DNA from: CAVQGZ01 sp963714455
GTDB taxonomy: Bacteria; Actinomycetota; Actinomycetes; Jiangellales; Jiangellaceae
Direction of reading: 5' to 3'
Length of the DNA stretch: 64,000 nucleotides
Assembly: GCA_963714455.1 (NCBI GenBank)
Contig: CAVQON010000020.1
Location: forward strand, 310,001-374,000
The position numbers and the translations under genes were made by a program. This document shows, one piece after another, positions 9,615 through 17,974 of this stretch. Below the pieces are notes generated by a model, which was not told where the DNA came from, did no database searches, and saw only the letters and a program-made list of their open reading frames with translations. Positions within the stretch are counted from its first letter, which is position 1, and each line of letters starts with the position of its first letter.

Positions 9615-9687
9615 GCCGGTGCACCCCGTGGCCCTGAGCCTTGTAGCCGTACCCACACGACCAGACCGTGCACCGGCGCGCGGTCTG
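9615..9687. promoter_or_regulatory. Nested inverted repeats upstream of the baeRF gene
   Basis: GCCGGTGCAC (9615-9624) and GTGCACCGGC (9668-9677) are perfect inverted copies. The second overlaps a hairpin CAGACCG (9662-9668)...CGGTCTG (9681-9687). Both lie within 90 bp of the downstream ATG, so an operator pair or leader hairpin is possible. Confidence 0.4.
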
Positions 9688-9703
9688 CAGAGAGGAGCGT
9701 TCG

Positions 9704-10811
9704 ATGCTTCTTCTGGACCCCACCGATCTTCGTCGGCTCTTGGAGCGGATCGGCGAGCAGCCGGTGCTGACGCTCCACCTTCCCGTGGACCCGAGCGATG
9801 CCGAGAACCAGCGTGAGCCCGGCACCAAGAAGTGGGAGGTGCGGCTGCGCAACCAGCTGGCTGACCTTGAGGCCGAGGTGCCCGCGCTCGCCGACGACCG
9901 TCCTGCCCGACGCCGGTGGGAGACGATCCGTGAGCGCGCCGAGCAGTGGCTGGTGGACTACGCCCCGGCCGGCCGCACGCTCGTCCTGCTTTGTCGACGA
10001 GGACGAGGCCATCGACATCGAGCTGCCCGTCGTGCTCGAGCAGAGCGCCGGCTACGGCCACCCCGAGGTCGGCGGCCTGGTGCGGGCGATGAGCGAGAAC
10101 CGCTACTACCTGACGGTGCTCGTCGACCAGCAGTCCGCCAGGGCAGCAGAGGGATACCTCGGCTTCGTCGGCGATGTGGCTCACCTCGAGCTCAGCGACG
10201 CGTGGGGCATGCCGGGCACAACCCGTTCGGGCCACCAGTTTCGCTTCGAGGCGCGGCGCGAGGAGTACCAGGAGCGGTTCCACGCTGACGTGGCCGACCA
10301 GATCGACCGGTACCTCGTCGACAACGCCGACGTCGAGCGGCTGGTGCTCGGTGGCATCGCCACGGAGGCGCACGGCGTGGCGCGGGCGCTGAGCCAGCGC
10401 AGCCACCGTGCGCTGATGGGTGTCGTTCCCATGCCCGTCACGAGCAGTCCTGACGAGATCTCCGAGCGGATCGACCCGCACGCCCAAGCCTATGAGAACG
10501 AGCAAGACCAGGCCCTCGTGGCAGCACTGGGGTCGGCACGGGCCGCAGGCAGGGCCGCGGACGGGCCCGAAGCGACCCAAGGGGCACTCGACCAGTACCT
10601 CGCCCAGGAGGTGCTGGTGTCAGGCCACCTCGACGACAGCGACCTCCTCGAAGCGCTGTCGCGTGCCGCGGTGCTCTCCGGGGTGGACGTGCACCTGCTG
10701 CACGGCAGCGCCGCCGATGCCCTCGACGACCTCGGCGGCGTCGCGGCACGCCTGTACTACGCGGTCCCCGAGCAGACACTCGCAGCAGCGGAGTCGCCTG
10801 CGGGCACATGA
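9704..10811 (+). pseudogene. baeRF-type (archaeo-eukaryotic release factor-like) protein, one frameshift
   Basis: Starts at ATG 9704 (MLLLDPTDLRRLLERIGEQP) after a good AGAGGAG site. The frame breaks near 9989, where an extra C in CTGCTTTGTCGAC shifts reading; dropping it joins TLVL to FVDEDEAIDIELPV and gives ~368 residues, close to the size of the Mycobacterium Rv2629-type baeRF/eRF1-like family. The second part carries RYYLTVLVDQQSAR, a peptidyl-hydrolase-like middle domain, and a C-terminal VLSGVDVHLLHGSAADAL typical of the ribosome-associated eRF1_3 fold. Rv2629 is DosR-regulated in M. tuberculosis. A sequencing error cannot be excluded, but the next gene is also broken. Confidence 0.75.
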
Positions 10812-11428
10812 CCGAGCAGCGCATCGACACCGCGTCGGAGGTCCGCACGGAGCAGCGCGCGCTGAGGCTGTCGGCCTCGGCGTCAGCGGTGATCGGCGGT
10901 GTCGCGGTTGTCTGGGGGCTGGCGTGCAGTCCCAAGCCCTGCTGCTCGACGGCGTCTATGCCCTGATCGGCACGGCGCTGTCGCTGCTGACGTTGCACGC
11001 GGCGCGACTGGTCGCGGCCGGCCCGACGTCGCGCTACCCGTTCGGCCGCGAGGCCCTCGGCCCGCTCATGGTCGGCGTGCAGGCCTCGTCCTCCTTGGGA
11101 CTCTGCTGTACGCCAGCGTCGCCGCGGTGCTGACCATCAGGGCGGGTGGCAGCGAGGCCGCCGTGGGCTCGGCCCTGCCGTAGGCCCTGCTCTCCTTGGC
11201 TGTGTCCATCGGGCTGCTGGTGGTCATGCTGCGGCTGGGAACCACGTCGGAGCTGGTCGGTGCCGAGGCGGCGCAGTGGAGGGCCGGCGCGGTGCTGTCC
11301 GGCGTCCTTGCTGTCGGCTTCGGGCTCGCGGTCGTCCTCACGCGCACGGACGCCGACACGGTCGTGCCCTACATCGACCCGGTACTGGTGCTCTGCTGTG
11401 GGGGATGATCAGCTACGACCTGGACTGA
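10808..11428 (+). pseudogene. Cation diffusion facilitator gene, degraded and truncated
   Basis: The ATG at 10808 overlaps the previous stop. Translation runs RLSASASAVIGGVAVVWGLA, then must change frame to continue SQALLLDGVYALIGTALSLL and RYPFGREALGPLMVGVQA. It changes frame again for LLYASVAAVLTIRAGG, meets an in-frame TAG at 11181-11183, resumes with SLAVSIGLLVVMLRLG, and loses frame again near 11395 before the C-terminal half. Together these are parts of a CDF transporter with at least three frameshifts, one stop and a missing 3' portion. Several independent lesions make decay more likely than sequencing error. Confidence 0.8.
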
Positions 11429-11477
11429 GTCCGGGCGCGATCGCCGCGAGGCGGCCGGTGGCGCACCGCATCGGTGC

Positions 11478-12050
11478 TCACGTCGCGCCGGCAGTGTGGG
11501 CGTAGAGGTCTCGCAGCAGGCACACCTCGGCCAGGTGGTGGATCAGCTCGCGGTGGATGTGCAGAACCAGGGTGGCCATCGGTTCGTCGGCAAAGGGCCC
11601 CTCGGCGGGTCCGCAGGGCCGGTCAAGGCCCTCCTCACCCAGGTCTCGGACACCGTCGAGCCATACGTCGATCTCGCGGTCCAGCTGGGCCAGCGCACCA
11701 GCCGCGGTGGCGGCGTAGGAGAAGGTCCCGTAGTCGACCGGGTCGCGGCCGAAGTGGGCCGCGTTGCGCATGCCGAGCACGCCGACGATCACATGCCCGA
11801 GCCGCCACGCGATCGTCGTGACCGGGGACGGGGTCGGTTCGGGATACTCCCAGTCGATGAGCAGCCCACCGGCACCGGCCGCCATCGAGGTGACGGCCGC
11901 CCCGCGCGGGCGAACGCTCCACCCGCCCGCAACCGGCTCCCAGAAGTACTCCTCGTCGGACAGCCCCTCAAGGCGCGAGCGCAGCTGGTGCGCCCAGTGC
12001 CATTCGAGCTGGTCACGCAGCAGCTGGTTCCACACGGTCACAGCCGCCAT
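11478..12050 (-). CDS. DinB-like four-helix protein
   Basis: A 190-residue protein of the DinB/YfiT-like superfamily, probably a metal-dependent cytosolic enzyme or thiol transferase relative. The start is MAAVTVWNQLLRDQLEWHW. Histidines that may form the metal site occur in WRLGHVIVG and HIHRELIHH. The ATG at 12050 is chosen because the family begins a few residues before this first helix; the upstream in-frame extension is low-complexity. A GTG two codons upstream is possible. It lies 25 bp downstream of the small zinc-ribbon gene in the same orientation. Confidence 0.82.
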   Translation of the reverse strand: MAAVTVWNQLLRDQLEWHWAHQLRSRLEGLSDEEYFWEPVAGGWSVRPRGAAVTSMAAGAGGLLIDWEYPEPTPSPVTTIAWRLGHVIVGVLGMRNAAHFGRDPVDYGTFSYAATAAGALAQLDREIDVWLDGVRDLGEEGLDRPCGPAEGPFADEPMATLVLHIHRELIHHLAEVCLLRDLYAHTAGAT

Positions 12051-12075
12051 CCTGACAGCGGAACCACCTCGATGG

Positions 12076-12291
12076 TCAGAAGCGGTGATCGCAGTCGCGG
12101 CACTGACGGTCGGGAGCCAGCCCGTCGATGCAGCAGTCGCCGAGGCAGGCCAGCCGATGCTGCAGCGCGTGGCTCGTGCTCTGGTCGGTGACCTCGACGA
12201 CGAGCAACACGCCGTCCCCGCCGCACGACGGGCAGGGCCGAACCTGGCTTTGCCACCACAGCAGGTCGTCCGCACTCGTCGACGGCGTCAT
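12076..12291 (-). CDS. Small zinc-ribbon-like hypothetical protein
   Basis: A 71-residue product with two cysteine pairs, CPSCGGDG at ~20-27 and CRDC near the C-terminus, plus LGDCC in between, consistent with a treble-clef or ribbon zinc site. It lies directly upstream of the DinB-like gene and may be co-transcribed with it. No family is recognised. The cysteine spacing argues for a real protein. Confidence 0.55.
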   Translation of the reverse strand: MTPSTSADDLLWWQSQVRPCPSCGGDGVLLVVEVTDQSTSHALQHRLACLGDCCIDGLAPDRQCRDCDHRF

Positions 12292-12526
12292 CTGGCCACC
12301 ATGCGCCTACACCCGTCTTGCGTCAACTGCCCACGGCATGGGGCGCCGCCCACGTGCCGCGGCAGGTTGATCGTCCGCTTGGGGGTCCGCACCTGTGTCT
12401 ACGTCCCCTACGGCCCTGACTGCTCCCGCTACTGGCTCCGCAGGCTCGCAAGTCACGGGGCGCCTGATCCCTCGTCCTGCGGCACCCGGCTATCCGGCTG
12501 AGCGAGACCCGGCCCGGTGGTCAAGG
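12292..12526. other. Non-coding stretch in a decayed region
   Basis: No credible gene, RNA or repeat is visible here. Open frames on both strands have composition like shadows, and neighbouring sequence contains gene fragments. It is part of the decayed 12.3-13.05 kb patch. Confidence 0.5.
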
Positions 12527-12742
12527 CTAGGAGCAGGAGAACGCGAGCCAGTTCAGCGCAGCTGCTACGGCCCAGAACGGGGCGAAAGCGATTCCGACGT
12601 TGCGGCCGTTGCGCGAGACCTTGGGGTGGTGGCCAAGAAGTCGGATCCCGGCGTGGTTGGCGTTGATGAGCATGAAGAGCACCGCCGTCACACCGAGAAG
12701 CAGATGCAGAGGGTTGCGTTCGACGAGCCCCAGCGTCAGCCC
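12527..12742 (-). pseudogene. Remnant of a small membrane protein
   Basis: A 71-codon open stretch with good codon usage but no start codon, bounded upstream by an in-frame TAA at 12743-12745. It reads GLTLGLVERNPLHLLLGVTAV, then a hydrophobic stretch ending NANHAGIRLLGHHPK, and finishes FAPFWAVAAALNWLAFSCS. This looks like the C-terminal two helices of a membrane protein whose 5' part is gone. Family not recognised. Confidence 0.4.
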
Positions 12743-12817
12743 TTAGACCACGCCCGCAGCAGACCACCCATGACCGCCCGTTCGGTGAGGTTCTCACCAG
12801 ACAGGGCGGGTTCATGA

Positions 12818-13057
12818 CCGACCCTGATCGCGCCATGCCTCGGCGCCCTGCTGGCGAAGATGCGTGTGCCGTCGTCCCGCCTGGGTCCGGCTACCCAGAC
12901 CCGGGTCGATGCCCTGCGCGACGACGGTGGTGGCCGCGTTCATCGACACACATTCACGACGCTGCTCACCCAGATGGCCCTGGGCGAAGACCCCGAGCTG
13001 CTTCGCGCTCAGGCCGGTCTGGCGTTCGCCGGGTTGACCGGCGGCGTCGTTCGCTAA
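12818..13057 (+). pseudogene. C-terminal gene fragment, possibly of a regulator
   Basis: An open stretch after an in-frame TGA at 12815-12817, reading LGALLAKMRVPSSRLG then HTFTTLLTQMALGEDPELLR and FAGLTGGVVR before a TAA. It has helical character like the C-terminal ligand domain of TetR-type regulators, but there is no DNA-binding part and no clear start with an RBS. It converges on the ATPase gene, overlapping its last 4 bp. Identity is a guess. Confidence 0.3.
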
Positions 13058-14166
13058 CCCAGGGCCTCCTGCTCGAGCAGGTGCTCGCGCAAGTAGGGGA
13101 GCGCGAACTCGACGTAGCCGCGTCGGGTCGACACGATCAGCTCTGCCGCGATGAGGCGAAGCCGGTACTGGCTCGCGTAGTTCGCGTCGACGCCAAGACG
13201 CTGCTGAACATCCGCCATTCTCGACGGGCCGTCGTCGTGGGTCATGGACATCAGGAATGCTCTGTCCATGTCCGAGGCCGCCCGTAACGCCGGCTCGTGC
13301 ACGAGGGTGGCAAGCCGTCGGTGGGCACTAGCCACGCCCTGCGAGGCGTCGGCCAGCGTGATCGACGTCGCGTCGGGGTCGAGTCGCCAGGTCTGCGCGC
13401 CGATCAGCTGGATCAGGAACGGGTAGCCACCGGCACCGTCGACCATCGCCGTGAGGGCGTCGGCGGTGACCGTGCGACCGGCGGCCTCGATCGGCTCTCG
13501 GAACGCGCGGGCTGCTTCATGCGTGGGGACCGGGCCGAGGATGTGCCGGTCTGCGCGGCGCAGGAAGGTGAGGACGTCGTCGTTCAGCGCATCGCTGATG
13601 GCTGCGGCGAGGCCGGCTCCGGCGAACGCCACGTCACGGCCCTCGCGAAAGGCGTGCTGCACGGTGGTCGCGAGCTCCCTGAGCTCATCCATGCGGTTGC
13701 GGTGGATCTCGTCCAGCGTGATCAGCACGCCCGTCTCGTGCTCGGCGAGCAGATCCGTCAGCAGCTCGACCTGGTTGCGCAGACCGGCCGTCACGACATG
13801 GGCCTCGATCGTGTCCCAGGCCACGGCTCCTGCGCCGAGTGGCGCGGTGATGCCTCGCAGGTGTCGCCGGACGGCGGCGGGGTCGAAGTCGCGGAGCAGG
13901 CGCGGAAGGTGCGATCGCGTGATCCGGTCGACGAATCCCGGTGTGGCTGTCTCGCTTATCACCAGCCAGCCCTGCCGCTTCGCGTGGTCTTCGACCGCGT
14001 TCAGCATCACCGTCTTGCCCGAGCCACGGGCGCCGGTGTAGAGCGTGGCTCGACCCGGCGAGCCCGGGCCGTTCTCGAGCGCGTCGGCGAAGTCGTCCAA
14101 GACCGAGTCACGGCCCACCAGGAGAGGGGGGCTGACCCCGAAGCCGGGGTGGAAGGGGTTTCGCAC
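13054..14166 (-). CDS. Orphan AAA/Orc1-like ATP-binding protein
   Basis: A 370-residue P-loop ATPase. Walker A is GARGSGKT (~46-53), Walker B is VLITLDEIH (~147-155), and a sensor-like segment VAFAGAGLAAAIS follows. The order AAA core, helical lid, then a C-terminal winged helix (RMADVQQRLGVDANYASQYRLRL) resembles the archaeal-ATPase/Orc1-Cdc6-like proteins found as lone accessory genes in actinobacteria. The start MRNPFHPGFGVSPPLLVGR is typical of that group. Function is unknown; DNA binding or a defence-like role is possible. It is flanked by remnants on one side and AT-rich direct repeats on the other. Confidence 0.8.
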   Translation of the reverse strand: MRNPFHPGFGVSPPLLVGRDSVLDDFADALENGPGSPGRATLYTGARGSGKTVMLNAVEDHAKRQGWLVISETATPGFVDRITRSHLPRLLRDFDPAAVRRHLRGITAPLGAGAVAWDTIEAHVVTAGLRNQVELLTDLLAEHETGVLITLDEIHRNRMDELRELATTVQHAFREGRDVAFAGAGLAAAISDALNDDVLTFLRRADRHILGPVPTHEAARAFREPIEAAGRTVTADALTAMVDGAGGYPFLIQLIGAQTWRLDPDATSITLADASQGVASAHRRLATLVHEPALRAASDMDRAFLMSMTHDDGPSRMADVQQRLGVDANYASQYRLRLIAAELIVSTRRGYVEFALPYLREHLLEQEALG

Positions 14167-14188
14167 GAGCCGAGCGTAGCCGGCGTCG

Positions 14189-14224
14189 GTTAGACGCGTT
14201 TAGTTTTGTTAGACATCGCTAGAC
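14189..14224. repeat. Iteron-like direct repeats upstream of the ATPase gene
   Basis: GTTAGAC at 14189-14195 and 14208-14214, with a variant GCTAGAC at 14218-14224, lie in an unusually AT-rich stretch (TTTAGTTTTG) just upstream of the ATPase start. They may form an operator or promoter, or mark the edge of an acquired segment. Confidence 0.5.
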
Positions 14225-14464
14225 CCACGGCGGCACGTTGTCGGCGTATCCGATGCTCTGAGGTGGGTAGCGGAAGGCGAGCAATGTGCGCGGGCCGAGG
14301 TTGTCAAGCAGGGAGCGGGGCGTGAGCGAGCGGCGCATGAATGGCCTTGCTGATGGGGGCGGCGATGGCGATCGTCGGGGTGGCCACCGAGGCCGAGGCG
14401 GCCGAGCGGCCTGTCCCGGACTTCGAGGCGAGCCTCGACCGGTAGCACTCGATACGCTCGCGCC
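14225..14464. other. Intergenic stretch with one short unassigned reading frame
   Basis: The only candidate is a 34-codon frame on the plus strand at 14341-14445 (starting MALLMGAAMAIVGVATEAEA, ending EASLDR). It has a hydrophobic start but no convincing RBS and may be a tail fragment of a membrane protein. Nothing else is seen. Confidence 0.35.
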
Positions 14465-14818
14465 GTGTCCACCCCACCGAACATGTACATGTCGACCACC
14501 TTCGACGCGCCGGGCTACCGTGTGACGCGTCCCATCGGGCTGGTGTGGGGGACGCTCGTGCGCTCCGTCGGCTTTGGACGCAGCTTCACCGGCGGGTTCA
14601 AGGCGCTGCGAGCCGGCGAGGTCGGTGAGTTCAGTAACGCCGTGGACGAGGCCCGCCGCCTCGCCGTCCAGCGCCTGGCTGCCAACGCCGCTGCGGTCGG
14701 CGCCAACGCGATCCTGGGCGTGCGCTTCGAGTCCGCCGACATCGGCGAGGGCCTGGCCGAGGTGATGGCCTACGGCACTGCCGTCGTGGTCGAGCCCGAC
14801 GTGGCGGCGTCCGCGTGA
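14465..14818 (+). CDS. YbjQ/UPF0145 family protein
   Basis: A 117-residue homo-oligomeric YbjQ-type protein, sometimes called a heavy-metal-binding domain; its biochemical role is unknown. Family features are the middle RRLAVQRLAANAAAVGANAI and VRFESADIG, followed by EVMAYGTAVVV at the C-terminus. The GTG start at 14465 fits the family N-terminus. The stop overlaps the GTG start of the following oxidoreductase (GTGA). Confidence 0.88.
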   Translation: MSTPPNMYMSTTFDAPGYRVTRPIGLVWGTLVRSVGFGRSFTGGFKALRAGEVGEFSNAVDEARRLAVQRLAANAAAVGANAILGVRFESADIGEGLAEVMAYGTAVVVEPDVAASA

Positions 14819-15807
14819 CGACGCCGGCGACCGTCGTCCGCTGGGGGATCCTCAGCACCGCTGACATCGGGATGAGCAAGGTGACACCGGCCATCCAGCA
14901 CGCGTCGAACGCCGAGGTGGTGGCCATCGCGTCGCGCGACGGTGACCGCGCCCGCGCCGCCGCTGACCGGCTCGCCATCGCCACTGCCTACGACAGCTAC
15001 CAAGACCTGCTGGACGCCGACGACATCGACGCGGTGTACGTCCCGCTGCCGAACGACCAGCACGCGCAGTGGAGCCTCGCGGCGATGCGGGCCGGCAAGC
15101 ACGTGCTGTGCGAGAAGCCCCTGGCCATGAGCGCGGGCCAGGCGCAGCAGATGGTCGACGTGAGTCGGGACGCGGGGGTGCTGCTCCAGGAGGCGTTCAT
15201 GTACCGGCACCACCCGAGCTGGGTGGCAACCGTCCGCGCGGTGCGCGACGGCCGGATCGGTGACCTTCAGGCGATCCACACCTTCTTCAGCTACTTCAAC
15301 GACGACGCCACCAACATCCGCAACCGGCCGGAGAACGGCGGCGGAGCCCTCCTCGACATCGGCTGCTACGCCATCAACGCCGCACGCCTTCTCGTCGGGA
15401 CCGAGCCGGTGGACGTCGTGGGCAGCGTGCGCCGCGACCCCGTCATGGGTGTCGACACGCTCAGCTCAGCGGTACTGACCTTCGCAAACGGGGTGCAGTC
15501 GAGCTTCACGGTGGGCATCCGCAGTGAGCCCTACCAGCGGGTGCACGTCGTCGGCAGCACCGGACGCATCGAGGTGGAGATCCCCTTCAACATCCCGCCT
15601 GACCGCCCCACCCGGGTGTTCGTCAGCGCGGGGGGAGACCCGCCGGTCGCGCCGTCCACGCAGACGCTCACGTTCGACCCGGTCGACCAGTACACGATCC
15701 AGGCCGAGCTGTTCGGCCAGGCCATCCTGGACGGGTCGCCCGCCCCCGTCGAGCCGGCGGATGCCGTCGCGAACATGCGGGTCATCGAGACGCTGCTCGC
15801 CCTCTGA
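14815..15807 (+). CDS. Gfo/Idh/MocA oxidoreductase (xylose/diol dehydrogenase-like)
   Basis: A 330-residue NAD(P)-dependent oxidoreductase. The N-terminal Rossmann fold (VVRWGILSTADIGMSKV) and the EKP catalytic motif (HVLCEKPLAM) are clear. The C-terminal alpha/beta domain includes GGALLDIGCYAIN with the substrate-contact residues. The start resembles glucose-fructose oxidoreductase and NADP-dependent D-xylose dehydrogenase relatives. It lies convergent to the putative xylose ABC transporter, so a sugar substrate is likely. The exact substrate is not determinable. Confidence 0.85.
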   Translation: MTTPATVVRWGILSTADIGMSKVTPAIQHASNAEVVAIASRDGDRARAAADRLAIATAYDSYQDLLDADDIDAVYVPLPNDQHAQWSLAAMRAGKHVLCEKPLAMSAGQAQQMVDVSRDAGVLLQEAFMYRHHPSWVATVRAVRDGRIGDLQAIHTFFSYFNDDATNIRNRPENGGGALLDIGCYAINAARLLVGTEPVDVVGSVRRDPVMGVDTLSSAVLTFANGVQSSFTVGIRSEPYQRVHVVGSTGRIEVEIPFNIPPDRPTRVFVSAGGDPPVAPSTQTLTFDPVDQYTIQAELFGQAILDGSPAPVEPADAVANMRVIETLLAL

Positions 15808-15825
15808 GCGGCGTCGGAACGGCAC

Positions 15826-16632
15826 CTACCGGTGCAGGCCGTTCAGGTCGGACTGGGTGACCTCGCCCGGGGTCTTGCCGGCGATGATCATGGCCAGGAT
15901 CTGGTCCTGGGTGACATCCTTCTTGTTCACGGTGCCGACGAGCCTGCCCTGAAGCATGACGCTGATGCGGTCGGAGAGGTCGAACACGTCGTGGATGTCG
16001 TGGCTGATCAAGAAGATGCCCAGCCCCTCGGTGCGCAGCTGACGGATGAGCTGGCGCACCTCCTCGGTCTCGGCCGGACCGAGGGCCGCGGTGGGCTCGT
16101 CCATGATCAGGATCTTGGCGTTGAAGTGCACGGCCCTGGCGATGGCGACCGACTGCCGCTGCCCGCCGGACAGCGACTGCACCGGCACCTTGAAGTTGAG
16201 GAACCGAGGGTTGAGCCGTCCCATCAGCTCGCGGGTCTCCGACTCCATCGCCGTGTCGTCGAGCGTGCCCCACTTGGTGCGAATCTCGCGGCCGAGAAAG
16301 ATGTTGGACGGGGCATCGATGTTGTCGGCCAGCGCGAGCGTCTGGTAGATCGTCTCGATCCCGAACTCGCGGGCGTCGCGTGGGTTGTTGATGGTGACCC
16401 GCTTGCCGTCGACCACGATCTCGCCCGCGTCTGCCTTGTGCGCGCCGGAGAGGGTCTTGATGAGCGTCGTCTTGCCGGCGCCGTTGCCGCCGACGAGGGC
16501 GACGACCTCGCCCGGGTAGAGGTCGATGCTGACGCCGTCCACGGCGTGGACGCCGCCGAACGCGACACGGATGTCTTTCATCTCGACGAGCGGTGTGCTC
16601 CTGTCGACAGCGGGAGTGCTGGTGGCGCTCAT
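15826..16632 (-). CDS. Sugar ABC transporter, ATP-binding protein (xylose type)
   Basis: A 268-residue single-domain ATPase energising sugar import. Walker A is GGNGAGKTT, the signature is LSGGQRQSVAIARA and Walker B is ILIMDEPTAAL, followed by the H-loop ISHDIHDV. It is half the length of RbsA/XylG (which have two NBDs), like FrcA-type single-NBD subunits, so it should work as a homodimer. The ATG overlaps the permease stop (ATGA), making it the last gene of the SBP-permease-ATPase operon. Confidence 0.9.
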   Translation of the reverse strand: MSATSTPAVDRSTPLVEMKDIRVAFGGVHAVDGVSIDLYPGEVVALVGGNGAGKTTLIKTLSGAHKADAGEIVVDGKRVTINNPRDAREFGIETIYQTLALADNIDAPSNIFLGREIRTKWGTLDDTAMESETRELMGRLNPRFLNFKVPVQSLSGGQRQSVAIARAVHFNAKILIMDEPTAALGPAETEEVRQLIRQLRTEGLGIFLISHDIHDVFDLSDRISVMLQGRLVGTVNKKDVTQDQILAMIIAGKTPGEVTQSDLNGLHR

Positions 16633-17891
16633 TTGACCCTCCGGCGGTAGACGGTGTCGAGGGCGACGGCGATGACGAGGACGACGCCGACGACGATGTC
16701 TTGCAGGGGGGCGTCCACACCCATGAGAACCATGCCTGACTGCAGCGACTGGGCGACGAGCGCGCCGACCAGGGCACCGGGGATGGTGCCGATGCCGCCC
16801 GACAGCGACGTGCCACCGATGACAGCGGCGGCGATCACGTAGAGCTCGTTGAGCTGACCCAGGCCGCTCGTGGCGGCGTTGAGTCGTCCCGTCGTGACAG
16901 CGGCAGCGATCGCCACCAGGATGCCCATGATCATGAAGGTCTTGACGAGGGTCCAGCGGGTCTTGATACCACCGAGCTCGGCGGCTTCGGGGTTCCCGCC
17001 GATCGCGAACACGTAGCGCCCGTACCGGGTGCGGTTGGTGAGGAACGTCATCGCGATGCCGACGGCGATCATGATGAGCACCGGGTAGGCGAGCCCCTGC
17101 GCTTCATTCGTACCCGGCTTCGGGTAGCTGTTGAGGACGGCGGCCGCGCCGATGATGGCGCCCACTCCGAGAACTGCGATGGTGACGTCGGCCCACATGG
17201 GGCGAAGGGCGAACTCGTACTTCTGTCGGCGCCGCCGGCCGTTGACGACCATGAACAGCAGCCCGACACAGGCGAGCACCGCGAGTACCCAGGTGGCTGG
17301 GCCGCCGATGGTGCCGTCCGCGCCGCCGCCGATGCGGCGGAACGTCGGGTCCATCGGCGCGATCGTGCGCCCGGACGCCATGGCCCAGGCGACCCCACGC
17401 CAGACCAGCAGGCCACCGAGCGTGACGATGAACGCTGGCACCCCGAGATAGGCGATCACCGTCCCTTGGAAAGCCCCGATGGCCGCGCCCAGCGCGATGC
17501 CGGCGGCAAGGGCGATGACCCAGGTCGCGGGGTGGTTCAGGCCGAGCCAGTTGGGGATCCATTCGACCTGCAGGATGGCCATCGCCATCCCCAGCACGGC
17601 GAGCATCGAACCGACCGACAGGTCGATGTTTCGGGTGACGATCACCAGCACCATGCCCGTCGCCATGATGCCGACGGGGGCGGTCTGCACCGACAGGTTC
17701 CACAGGTTGCGGGCAGACAAGAACGTCCCACCCGACCCGATGTTGAAGCCGACCCAGATGATGCCCAGGGCGACGATCATCCCGAACAGGCGCGGGTCGA
17801 GCTCCATCGACCGCATGACGCCGGTGATCGTGCGGCGCTGCTTCGGCGGCTCGCCCACCGGAGCAGGTGCGGCAGTGGAGACGTCGGTCAT
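16629..17891 (-). CDS. Sugar ABC transporter permease (XylH/RbsC family)
   Basis: A 420-residue polytopic membrane protein with ~11 hydrophobic segments. Its length and inserts (ENGRRRRQKYEF-like basic loop near 220) match XylH rather than the shorter RbsC. The conserved EAA-like loop region NPEAAELGGIKTRWTLVKTF is present. It forms the inner-membrane pore with the neighbouring ATPase. The gene begins 83 bp after the binding-protein stop, a gap that contains a strong hairpin. Confidence 0.9.
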   Translation of the reverse strand: MTDVSTAAPAPVGEPPKQRRTITGVMRSMELDPRLFGMIVALGIIWVGFNIGSGGTFLSARNLWNLSVQTAPVGIMATGMVLVIVTRNIDLSVGSMLAVLGMAMAILQVEWIPNWLGLNHPATWVIALAAGIALGAAIGAFQGTVIAYLGVPAFIVTLGGLLVWRGVAWAMASGRTIAPMDPTFRRIGGGADGTIGGPATWVLAVLACVGLLFMVVNGRRRRQKYEFALRPMWADVTIAVLGVGAIIGAAAVLNSYPKPGTNEAQGLAYPVLIMIAVGIAMTFLTNRTRYGRYVFAIGGNPEAAELGGIKTRWTLVKTFMIMGILVAIAAAVTTGRLNAATSGLGQLNELYVIAAAVIGGTSLSGGIGTIPGALVGALVAQSLQSGMVLMGVDAPLQDIVVGVVLVIAVALDTVYRRRVK

Positions 17892-17912
17892 TCATGCCCT
17901 CCAGTCAGAGAT

Positions 17913-17942
17913 GGTGCGGCGCCCCCGTGGGGACGCCGCACC
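17913..17942 (-). terminator. Intercistronic hairpin between binding-protein and permease genes
   Basis: GGTGCGGCG...CGCCGCACC is a perfect 9-bp outer stem enclosing CCCC-GT-GGGG. It lies downstream of the binding-protein gene and just upstream of the permease gene. Such hairpins often cause partial termination or mRNA stabilisation, giving more binding protein than permease. Confidence 0.75.
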
Positions 17943-17974
17943 ACTTCCGGGTGTTCAGTGATGAGCGGTCGGTA

